6,788 nt of DNA from Anaerohabitans sp036788095 (GTDB lineage: Bacteria > Zhuqueibacterota > Zhuqueibacteria > Residuimicrobiales > Residuimicrobiaceae), in NCBI GenBank assembly GCA_036788095.1, contig DAIQOA010000227.1:1-6788 (forward strand), written 5' to 3'. Positions 1 to 6,057 of the stretch are shown here, one piece after another. Positions within the stretch are counted from its first letter, which is position 1. The number at the start of each line of letters is the position of its first letter. Under the pieces are notes generated by a model. The model ran no database searches and was not told the origin of the DNA. It saw only the letters and a program-made list of their open reading frames with translations. Made by a program: the position numbers and the translations under genes.

Positions 1-2964
1 CCGGTGCGCTCAACCCATTCCATCAGCGCCAAAGCCGTGGATGCCTTTGGCCAGCCGGTCAACGGCCATCCGATCCAATTCCAGGTGATGGAGGAAAGCA
101 GCTCTCTCGATGGAACAGGCAACCGATGGATAACGGTGAACACCGGCGCCGACGGCGTGGCCACAGCCCAGTGGACGCTGGGCACCGTGACCGGCGCGGA
201 CAAGAACACGCTGCAAGTCAGTTCAGCCGCTTTAGAGAATTCGCCCTATACGATCAAGGCGACGGTGACCCCGGGCGTGGCATCGGCCGGACAGAGCGCG
301 ATCAACACAACGCTGGATTCCGTTCGTGCTGATAACATCAGCTACGCGCGCGTGACGGTTGCCCTGGTGGACAGTTTCCGCAATGCGGCGCCAGGCGTCA
401 CTCTCACCTGGCAGAGCGAGGACGAAGGCGTTCAATTCAGCGAATCAGGTTCCACCACCGCGGCAGACGGCCATGCAACCGTGCGAGTGCGTTCGACCCG
501 CAGCGGCGTCATGACCATCTCCGCCATCATCCATAGCGGAACGCCCTTCACCCTCTGCTGCGCCCGCGTAACCTTTTTGCCCGGCGAGGCGACTAAAATG
601 CGCATCGTATCAGGCGACGGACTGGTCGGCAACGTGGGCACTGCGTTGCGGGATTCTCTGGCGGTTCAGGTTTTTGACTCTCTGAACAATCCCATCCCCC
701 AGAGTGTGGTCTCTTTTACCGTTCAATCCGGCGGCGGCCTGTTCCTCGAGTCGCAAAAGATCACTCAGACCGATACCACCGACGCCAACGGCATAGCCCG
801 CGTGTTTCTCATTCTGGGCAAACAGGTGGATCTGAACAATGTGGTGGTCGCTTCCATCGGTTCCGTCCAACAGGTGATCACCTGCAAGACGCGCACAGCC
901 GCAGCGGCCTTTATCTACACGCAGGAAGAAAATGAACGGGCTGCCGCTGTCACCACCGACCTCGCCGATCCTCTGGTGGTGCGGGTGGAGGACAGCGCCG
1001 GCAATCCGGTCTGGAATGCAGCCGTTACCTTTACTCCGGCTGACAGCGACGGTCTGATCACCAGCGCAAATCCTGTGCGTACGGATTATAACGGTCTGGC
1101 CAGGGCCTCTTACCGGCTGGGCAGCAAGGCCGGCGATCGCTATGTGACGGCGCGCGTCAGCGGCATAGCTACAGCCGCCACATTTATTATTCACGCGAGC
1201 GGCAAAACCCCCAGCCGCATCGTCGTCGTATCCGGAAACGGCCAACAGGGGCCGGCCGGCGCCATGCTGGAACAACCGTTCGTTCTTCAGGTTCTGGACG
1301 AATACGGCAACGGCGTCGCAGCAGCGTCCATCGCCTTTAGACTGGTGGAGGGCGTCGGCGCGGAGATCATCGGTGCGGATACGTTGCAGACCGACGCGCA
1401 AGGCAAAATCAACGCACAGGTGCAGCTGGGCTTTAAAGCCGGCGATTATGCCTTTCTGGCTGTGTCCTCCCTGCTGCCGGACCAGGCGGCATTGTTAAGC
1501 TGCCAGGCGCTTGCCGGCGCTGCCTACAAAATCGATCTGCTGCCCGGCAACCGCTCCAACAACGGGCAGAGCATGACCATCGGCCGTGAACTGCTCTATC
1601 CGATCGTTGTGGTGGTGCACGATCAACACAACAACCCGGTCAAGAACGAGTTGGTCCAGTTCGCCGTGGTGGAAAACAACGGTTATATGATCAATCCCAA
1701 GGCGATTTCGGATGATTCCGGCCGCGTCTATGGCCGCTGGGTGCTGGGCGAAACCCCGGGCCACAACAAAGTGATGGCCTATCGTCTGGGCCTGTATAAC
1801 AGCCCCCTCCCATTCACCGCCACAGGCGTGACCAACCATTTCCCAGAATTCCAAGGTCTGCCGGAATATGAACAGGAGATTGAATACAACCAATCATGGT
1901 CCTTCACCCTCCATGCGCTGGATGCGGACAACGATCCGTTGAAATACAGCCTCAGAATCAAGCCCAATCCCACCAATGCGCGGTTTGATTCGCTCGGCAA
2001 TCAGCTCTTTCAGTGGACGCCGACGATACGGCAAAAGGGGAACTATCAATTTTTCTTTACCGTGCAGGACCCCAAAGGCGGTCTGGATGTGGATTCGCTG
2101 CTGGTCAAAGTGGTGGGTGATTCCGCGCCGGTCATCACCAGCCTCTATCCCATGTGCGGGCTTCCCCTGACCCTGAGCAAACCGGACAGCATGGTCTTCT
2201 CCTGCACCGCGGTGGATTACGACGGCGATCCCTTGACCTATCGCTGGTTCGTCAATGAGCGGTCATTCAACGGTCCGAACTTTACTTTTCGCAGCTTCGA
2301 TCATCCGCGCGGCAGTCTGCGCATTCATGTGGAAATATCCGACGGCATTAAAACCACCCGCTCCTGTGAATGGGTCATGCTGGTGACGCAGGTGGATCTG
2401 ACCTCCTTTACCGCAGCCTTTGAGCCCTTTGCCGGCGTACGTTTGAACTGGCGGGTGGCCTCCGAGGTGAACAATGCCGGCTTTGACGTGTTGCGCAGCA
2501 CAACGGAACATGGCGGCTTTAGCGCCGTCACCCGCGGGCTCATCGCCGCCACCGGCGCGGGCGCTTATGAATTTATCGACAGCACCGCGGTGGCGGGTAT
2601 GCGTTACTATTACCTGCTGCAGGATCTCAGCCTGGACGGCAGCCGCACGCAGCACGGTCCGGTGCAGGTGAATCTGGCGCTGCCGGAGCAATTTGCCGTG
2701 CTGCAAAACTATCCCAATCCCTTTAATCCGGAAACGCGCATTCGCTTCCAACTGCCCGCCTCCGGCCGAACCCGCATCGCGGTTTTCAACACCCTCGGAC
2801 AGATGGTGCGCTCACTGGCGGATGCCTCGCTGCCGGCCGGATATCATGAGATCAACTGGGACGGCCGGGACGAACAGGGCCGTCCGGTCGGCTCAGCGGT
2901 CTATTATTACCGCGTCGAATCAGCCGGAGAACGGGCGGTAAAAAAAATGGTGCTGTTGCGCTGA
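1..2964 (+). CDS. Giant secreted multi-Ig-domain protein with C-terminal FlgD-like/T9SS-type sorting tail (5' partial)
   Basis: The frame is open from the first base and no signal peptide is visible, so the N-terminus lies upstream; the GTG at position 4 is not a credible start. Residues are counted from that codon (986 aa visible). Six tandem Big-1/invasin-like beta-sandwich repeats lie at about 5-95, 100-195, 196-298, 300-400, 404-503 and 507-608. They share the pattern 'V.V.D..GNPV....V.F....G......T...G.A......G...G'. A cadherin/He_PIG-like domain follows at about 611-705 ('DADNDPLKYSL', 'FQWTPT'), then an Ig/PKD-like domain at 707-795 ('AVDYDGDPLTYRW') whose C734 and C788 could pair. A fibronectin-like module spans 797-890 ('LNWRVASEVNNAGFDVLRS'). 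The tail at 895-986 has 'LQNYPNPFNP', 'VFNTLGQMVRSL', 'WDGRDEQGRPV' and 'KKMVLLR', the hallmark of FlgD_ig/type A sorting domains. Proteins of this build are exported and displayed or released at the cell surface. An adhesive or structural role is inference; no catalytic domain is visible. A terminator follows directly. Confidence 0.9.
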   Translation, partial: PVRSTHSISAKAVDAFGQPVNGHPIQFQVMEESSSLDGTGNRWITVNTGADGVATAQWTLGTVTGADKNTLQVSSAALENSPYTIKATVTPGVASAGQSAINTTLDSVRADNISYARVTVALVDSFRNAAPGVTLTWQSEDEGVQFSESGSTTAADGHATVRVRSTRSGVMTISAIIHSGTPFTLCCARVTFLPGEATKMRIVSGDGLVGNVGTALRDSLAVQVFDSLNNPIPQSVVSFTVQSGGGLFLESQKITQTDTTDANGIARVFLILGKQVDLNNVVVASIGSVQQVITCKTRTAAAAFIYTQEENERAAAVTTDLADPLVVRVEDSAGNPVWNAAVTFTPADSDGLITSANPVRTDYNGLARASYRLGSKAGDRYVTARVSGIATAATFIIHASGKTPSRIVVVSGNGQQGPAGAMLEQPFVLQVLDEYGNGVAAASIAFRLVEGVGAEIIGADTLQTDAQGKINAQVQLGFKAGDYAFLAVSSLLPDQAALLSCQALAGAAYKIDLLPGNRSNNGQSMTIGRELLYPIVVVVHDQHNNPVKNELVQFAVVENNGYMINPKAISDDSGRVYGRWVLGETPGHNKVMAYRLGLYNSPLPFTATGVTNHFPEFQGLPEYEQEIEYNQSWSFTLHALDADNDPLKYSLRIKPNPTNARFDSLGNQLFQWTPTIRQKGNYQFFFTVQDPKGGLDVDSLLVKVVGDSAPVITSLYPMCGLPLTLSKPDSMVFSCTAVDYDGDPLTYRWFVNERSFNGPNFTFRSFDHPRGSLRIHVEISDGIKTTRSCEWVMLVTQVDLTSFTAAFEPFAGVRLNWRVASEVNNAGFDVLRSTTEHGGFSAVTRGLIAATGAGAYEFIDSTAVAGMRYYYLLQDLSLDGSRTQHGPVQVNLALPEQFAVLQNYPNPFNPETRIRFQLPASGRTRIAVFNTLGQMVRSLADASLPAGYHEINWDGRDEQGRPVGSAVYYYRVESAGERAVKKMVLLR

Positions 2965-2982
2965 GATGCGATTCAGCCAAAT

Positions 2983-3026
2983 AAAAGACCCCTGCAGCGC
3001 CTGATGCAGGGGTCTTTTGCTTTTTT
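2983..3026 (+). terminator. Strong intrinsic terminator after the Ig-repeat gene
   Basis: A perfect 14-bp inverted repeat (AAAAGACCCCTGCA at 2983-2996 and TGCAGGGGTCTTTT at 3005-3018) encloses an 8-nt loop. It is followed by GC and a run of six T (3021-3026). The hairpin begins 18 bp after the TGA stop at 2962-2964. The A run on the left arm means that the opposite strand would also end in a U tract, so it could act in both directions. No minus-strand gene approaches it here, so its main job is probably to end the surface-protein transcript. Confidence 0.93.
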
Positions 3027-3157
3027 GCGTGATTATCTGCTTTTAAAAAACAAAATTAATGAGTATCTTTTTCGCGCGATTCCCCTCTCCGGCCAGGACG
3101 CCTTTGCCCGGCTTGCAGCGCACCGACGGAGGACTCGGGGAAGCGCCGAACATTATC

Positions 3158-3163
3158 AGGGAG
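3158..3163 (+). promoter_or_regulatory. Ribosome binding site deciding the TTG start of the EamA transporter
   Basis: AGGGAG lies 6 nt before the TTG at 3170-3172. The alternative in-frame ATG at 3059 is preceded only by an A-rich stretch with no Shine-Dalgarno sequence. It would add 37 polar, Pro/Arg-rich residues that do not resemble the family. This supports the TTG start. Confidence 0.65.
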
Positions 3164-3169
3164 ACCTCA

Positions 3170-4057
3170 TTGTCCTATCTGGGTCAGCTGGCCGCGCTTA
3201 CCGCGGCTTTTTTTTGGAGCGGCACCGCCATTATGTTCAGCGCGGCGGGAAAACGCATCGGCGCCTTTGCGACCAATCTGCTGCGCATTCTATGCGGGGC
3301 GCTGTTTTTATGCTTCGCGCTGTGGCTTACCACGGGGCAGTTCTTTCCCATTCATGCTACCCCCTATCAGATAAAATGGCTGGCGATCAGCGGCATCGTC
3401 GGTTTGGCCATCGGCGACGCGGCGCTGTTCGTCTGCATGGTGGGATTGGGGCCGCGTATCGCCACCCTGCTGCTGTCGCTGGCGCCCGCCATCACCACGC
3501 TGGTGGCCTGGTTTTTCCTGGGCGAAAAACTGAACGGGCTGTCCATATTTGGAATTCTTTTAACGCTGGGGGGCATCTGGTGGGTGGTGCTGGAGGAACA
3601 CAACGATCCGGTCCAGGGTTCCAAAACCGTTGGTCTGATCATGGGCCTGATCGCCGCCATTGGCCAGGGATTGGGAATCATCTTTGCTAAAAAGGCGCTG
3701 AACACCGACATCGATGCGCTTTCAGCAACGGTGTTGCGCATGGTTCCAGCCATGGCGGCCTTGTGGCTGGTGGCATTGCTGCGCGGCCAGGTCCTGCAGG
3801 TGCTGCGAACCGTCCGCGACCGCAGCGCCGCTCTCGCCACTCTGGGAGGATCGATCTTTGGACCGTTTCTCGGCGTCTGGCTGGCCAATGTCGCGGTCAA
3901 GTACACCGAGGCCGGCATCGCCGCCACGCTTCTGGCAACGGTTCCCCTCCTGATCATCCCATTGACCATGGTGATCTACCGAACCAAACCCACCCTGAGA
4001 ACCATGATCGGCACACTGATCGCCGTCAGCGGTGTGGCCTGCCTGTTTATGCGGTAA
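3170..4057 (+). CDS. EamA/DMT-family membrane transporter (10 TM)
   Basis: The product is 295 aa from the TTG start, the normal length for drug/metabolite transporter superfamily proteins with two EamA repeats. Ten hydrophobic segments can be read at about 4-23, 36-55, 69-92, 97-117, 123-141, 153-173, 185-205, 221-243, 248-270 and 277-294. The end of repeat 1 carries the typical 'LAPAITTLVAWFFLGEKL' signature (about 104-121, with the GE pair at 118-119). Repeat 2 has the matching 'AATLLATVPLLIIPL' helix. Family members are inner-membrane exporters or exchangers of amino acids, nucleotides and other small metabolites. The substrate cannot be told from sequence. The gene follows a terminator, so it is transcribed on its own, and it converges on the next gene with a 36-bp gap. 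A start at ATG 3059 (332 aa) is possible but less likely, because it lacks a ribosome binding site and adds a non-family leader. Confidence 0.9.
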   Translation: MSYLGQLAALTAAFFWSGTAIMFSAAGKRIGAFATNLLRILCGALFLCFALWLTTGQFFPIHATPYQIKWLAISGIVGLAIGDAALFVCMVGLGPRIATLLLSLAPAITTLVAWFFLGEKLNGLSIFGILLTLGGIWWVVLEEHNDPVQGSKTVGLIMGLIAAIGQGLGIIFAKKALNTDIDALSATVLRMVPAMAALWLVALLRGQVLQVLRTVRDRSAALATLGGSIFGPFLGVWLANVAVKYTEAGIAATLLATVPLLIIPLTMVIYRTKPTLRTMIGTLIAVSGVACLFMR

Positions 4058-4093
4058 TGGGATGCAGCCGCTGCACAGACCTGCAGTGCTCGA

Positions 4094-4888
4094 TTAAAGG
4101 ATGTAGCCGATGCGCTGCTCTTCCGCGGCACAGGCCGATTGCCACCACATGCCGTGCCGGGTTTCCAACTCTTCAAAAGAGGGAAAGGGGTAATAGAAAA
4201 CCCGGCTCTGATCGCCGACAAAAAAGCCGTTTTTGATAGCCCGATACAGCAGCTCCTGTTGCAGATGACGGATCACGGTTTTAGTCGGTTTCTCCGGATG
4301 CATTTGCAACTCGATCAGACAATCGCGCAGATGATTGACATCCGAATAGGGCAACTCTTCGGGGTGGGCGAGAAAAGGATCGATGGCCAGGCCGTTCAAC
4401 ATCAGCTCGACAAAAATCAGTTTGGGCACAGAGATCGGATAGCCCGGTTGGGTGACAAAACGGATGAATTCAAGGGGATGAAAAGAAGTGGCGATGCGCG
4501 GCGTTACCGGACACAGCTCTTGATACAGATGCAACTCCTTGCGTTCCTCCTCCTCAAAGGGCTGTTTTGTCAGCTCCAGCACGGCGCCGGTGGAGGTGAC
4601 CAGGTAAAGATTGAGCAGGGCTTCGAGGGGCACGTGCTCCAGCACCCGGTAGATGGACAAATACACGGAACGTTTGGGCTGACCGTCAACGTGCGGTTGA
4701 CATCGCTCCTCGATATCCCTCATGGGGAAATAGGTGGAGGTAAAGCCGGGATCCACCTGAAAAAAGATCGCCTGATCCTGGGTTCGTTTCTTCATGCCGG
4801 TGGCGAAATAATTGCCGAACTCGGTCGGCGGCAACATGGAGGCGATCAGCGATTCAGGCATTAAAGAGAGGTAGAGATATCTTTGCAC
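4094..4888 (-). CDS. Conserved soluble protein of unknown function
   Basis: The 264-aa product starts at GTG (4886-4888), placed 7 nt after an AAGGA, giving 'MQRYLYLSLMPESLIASMLPP'. The frame stays open to an ATG-less upstream codon at 4969, but those 27 extra residues have no ribosome binding site and would run through the likely promoter. No signal peptide, membrane segment or known catalytic motif is visible, so it is probably cytoplasmic. Recognisable blocks are an N-terminal 'PESLIASMLPPTEFGNY' (11-27), a central 'SVYLSIYRVLEHVPLEALLNLYLVT' region (74-98) and 'CPVTPRIATSFHPLEFIRF' (126-144). Further on are 'ISVPKLIFVELML' (152-164), 'LPYSDVNHLRDCL' (179-191) and an aromatic C-terminus 'NGFFVGDQSRVFYYPFPS' (220-237). 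I have the impression of similar unnamed proteins in other bacteria, but cannot assign a family or function. It is divergent from the SDR gene and convergent with the transporter. Confidence 0.88.
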   Translation of the reverse strand: MQRYLYLSLMPESLIASMLPPTEFGNYFATGMKKRTQDQAIFFQVDPGFTSTYFPMRDIEERCQPHVDGQPKRSVYLSIYRVLEHVPLEALLNLYLVTSTGAVLELTKQPFEEEERKELHLYQELCPVTPRIATSFHPLEFIRFVTQPGYPISVPKLIFVELMLNGLAIDPFLAHPEELPYSDVNHLRDCLIELQMHPEKPTKTVIRHLQQELLYRAIKNGFFVGDQSRVFYYPFPSFEELETRHGMWWQSACAAEEQRIGYIL

Positions 4889-4895
4889 TGCCAAT

Positions 4896-4900
4896 TCCTT
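4896..4900 (-). promoter_or_regulatory. Ribosome binding site for the unknown-function gene
   Basis: On the minus strand AAGGA sits 7 nt before the GTG at 4886-4888. This ideal spacing is the reason for choosing GTG over codons further upstream in the same open frame. Confidence 0.7.
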
Positions 4901-4940
4901 ACGATATGAAGCAGAAAAACGACCAGCGAGTTCAGCGTTA

Positions 4941-4969
4941 AATTTACAACATTTTACCATGCAAAACAA
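4941..4969 (-). promoter_or_regulatory. Possible sigma70-type promoter of the unknown-function gene
   Basis: On the minus strand TTGTTT (4964-4969) and TAAATT (4941-4946) are separated by exactly 17 nt. They lie in an AT-rich patch about 50 bp upstream of the GTG start. The match to consensus is moderate and the organism's sigma-factor preferences are unknown, so this is a proposal only. Confidence 0.35.
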
Positions 4970-4977
4970 CTGTTTTG
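4962..4977. promoter_or_regulatory. Perfect 7+7 dyad, operator candidate in the divergent spacer
   Basis: CAAAACA (4962-4968) and TGTTTTG (4971-4977) form a perfect inverted repeat around a 2-bp centre (AC). This is the geometry of a site for a dimeric DNA-binding regulator. It covers the possible -35 element of the minus-strand gene, where a bound protein would block transcription, and it lies about 120 bp upstream of the SDR start. It has no U tract and only a 2-nt spacer, so it is not a terminator. The cognate regulator is not in the window. Confidence 0.4.
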
Positions 4978-5089
4978 TCCGCTTTGCCGACGAGTCAGGG
5001 TCGTGGCCCGGCCGGCCGGTTTCGTCCGCTTCAGCAGCCGGCTTGTACGCGCAGAAAGGAATCGGCCGTTTTCATTTTTTAATAATCAT

Positions 5090-5096
5090 GGAGAAG
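5090..5096 (+). promoter_or_regulatory. Ribosome binding site for the SDR gene
   Basis: GGAGAAG precedes the ATG at 5099-5101, with GGAG 5 nt from the start. It fixes the start of the SDR at the family-typical 'MTTGKTVLITGASSGIG'. The frame is open upstream to 5003, but that extension has no matching ribosome site and no similarity to SDR N-termini. Confidence 0.8.
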
Positions 5097-5098
5097 AA

Positions 5099-5896
5099 AT
5101 GACAACAGGAAAAACCGTTCTGATCACCGGTGCTTCCTCCGGCATCGGCCTGGAGATGGCACGGCTCTTTGCCCGCGACCGATACCATCTGATTTTGGTG
5201 GCCCGCACCGCCGACCGACTGACGCAGGCCGCGGAAGAGTTGAAAGGATTGGGAGCGCCTTCGGCCCTTGCTCTGGTCCAAGATCTGAGCCGGCCCGGCG
5301 CGGCGGAAGCCATCTTTCAAGCGCTGACAGAGCAGAACCTTCACCTGGACGTGTTGGTCAACAATGCGGGCTTTGGCGATTATGGCCCCTATGCGGAGGC
5401 ACAGTGGCCGGTGATCGAAAGCATGGTGCAGGTGAATATCACCAGTTTGCTCCACCTCACCAGGCTTTTTCTGCCCGGCATGATAACGCGAAAAAAGGGC
5501 CGAATCGTCAATCTCGCCTCCACCGCCGCTTTTCAACCAGGGCCGTTTATGGCGGTCTATTATGCGTCCAAAGCCTTCGTGCTCTCGTTCAGCGAGGCGT
5601 TATCAAAGGAATGTAAGGGAACGGGCGTAACCGTCACCGCCATCTGCCCGGGTCCCACGGCGACGGAATTTCAGGCGCGCGCGAACGTCCTGAATACGGG
5701 AATTGCACAGAGAGAAAAGAGTTTACTCAAAATGATGGATGCCGAGACTGTGGCAAAGTTGGGATATCGCGGAATGCTAAAGGGGAAATCCGTGGTCGTC
5801 ACCGGCGTTCTCAACCGTGCGGGCGCCTGGTCCGGGCGCCATCTGCCGAACGCCCTGGTGATGGAGGCAATCCAAAGGTTCCATAAAAAACGATAG
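5099..5896 (+). CDS. SDR-family NAD(P)-dependent oxidoreductase (classical, DltE/COG0300-like)
   Basis: The 265-aa product is a complete classical short-chain dehydrogenase/reductase with a Rossmann fold. Visible motifs are the cofactor-binding TGASSGIG (10-17), 'VAR' with Arg36 after strand beta-2 (suggesting NADPH over NADH), 'QDLS' with Asp62, and NNAG (88-91). The catalytic tetrad is Asn113 ('VNITS'), Ser141 ('NLAST'), Tyr154 and Lys158 (Y-x3-K in 'YYASKAF'). The 'CPGPTATEF' loop (183-191) follows. The fold, active site and length fit the group often annotated as DltE/YqjQ-like short-chain dehydrogenases. These are cytosolic and reduce or oxidise carbonyl/hydroxyl substrates; the actual substrate is not predictable. 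The gene is divergent from the unknown-function gene and convergent with nrfA, so it is probably monocistronic. No obvious strong promoter was seen upstream. Confidence 0.95.
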   Translation: MTTGKTVLITGASSGIGLEMARLFARDRYHLILVARTADRLTQAAEELKGLGAPSALALVQDLSRPGAAEAIFQALTEQNLHLDVLVNNAGFGDYGPYAEAQWPVIESMVQVNITSLLHLTRLFLPGMITRKKGRIVNLASTAAFQPGPFMAVYYASKAFVLSFSEALSKECKGTGVTVTAICPGPTATEFQARANVLNTGIAQREKSLLKMMDAETVAKLGYRGMLKGKSVVVTGVLNRAGAWSGRHLPNALVMEAIQRFHKKR

Positions 5897-5943
5897 CGAA
5901 GCTCGCAAGCCCCAGAAGTTCGGCAAAAGGCTGAGTCGAGAGG

Positions 5944-5967
5944 ACCGGCTAAAAAAAAACCGGCCGG
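5944..5967. other. A9 tract between CCGG-rich arms, between two convergent genes
   Basis: ACCGGC (5944-5949) and CCGGCCGG (5960-5967) flank T plus nine A (5951-5959). Read on the minus strand, a GC-rich segment is followed by nine T downstream of the nrfA stop, which superficially resembles a terminator. However, the GC arm before the T run cannot form a normal stem-loop; the only 5-bp pairing places the T run inside the loop. It may be a weak or atypical 3' end signal for nrfA. Confidence 0.3.
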
Positions 5968-5977
5968 GCCATCCGCT

Positions 5978-6031
5978 GAGGCGTTCATTAAAGCGTTTGC
6001 TGGAGCGTTCGCTAAAGCGTTCGTTGAAGCG
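5978..6031. repeat. Degenerate 12-bp tandem repeat (about 4.5 copies)
   Basis: Units begin at 5978, 5990, 6002 and 6014, with a decayed fifth at 6026. The approximate consensus is RRAGCGTTCGYT. The GCG core recurs at 5981, 5993, 6005, 6017 and 6029 with exact 12-bp phasing. Pairwise identity between the full copies I compared is 9-10 of 12. The array lies entirely in the gap between the 3' ends of the SDR gene and nrfA. Several units carry AGCG...CGCT arms, so single-stranded DNA or RNA could fold into small hairpins. Confidence 0.75.
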
Positions 6032-6057
6032 GCCATGCCTGCGGGGAAACGCCATGG

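Noticed and set aside
610..1401. 263-codon open frame on the minus strand inside the Ig-repeat gene
   Set aside because: It is antisense to an obviously coding domain array and has a low-complexity, Gly/Arg/Ala-rich composition with no ribosome site or recognisable domain. It is a shadow of codon bias.
2263..2751. 162-codon minus-strand open frame opposite the fibronectin-like region
   Set aside because: Antisense shadow of conserved domain sequence; no ribosome binding site or family features seen.
3059..3169. N-terminal extension of the transporter from ATG 3059
   Set aside because: There is no Shine-Dalgarno sequence, and the polar 37-residue leader is not seen in EamA proteins. The TTG at 3170 has AGGGAG at ideal distance.
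3004..3690. 228-codon plus-strand frame overlapping the transporter
   Set aside because: It starts inside the terminator hairpin, its product is Arg/His/Gly-rich and unlike a membrane or globular protein, and the overlapping frame encodes a clear EamA transporter.
4058..4093. Possible terminator hairpins (TGCAG-CCG-CTGCA and CTGCA...TGCAG) in the convergent gap
   Set aside because: The stems are only 5 bp, mutually exclusive and not followed by a T run on either strand.
4139..4864. 241-codon plus-strand frame opposite the unknown-function gene
   Set aside because: The minus frame has the good start and ribosome site and more natural protein composition. The plus frame is rich in Gln, Gly and His as expected for an antisense shadow.
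5978..6031. CRISPR-like array
   Set aside because: The units are contiguous 12-mers without unique spacers, and no cas gene is present.
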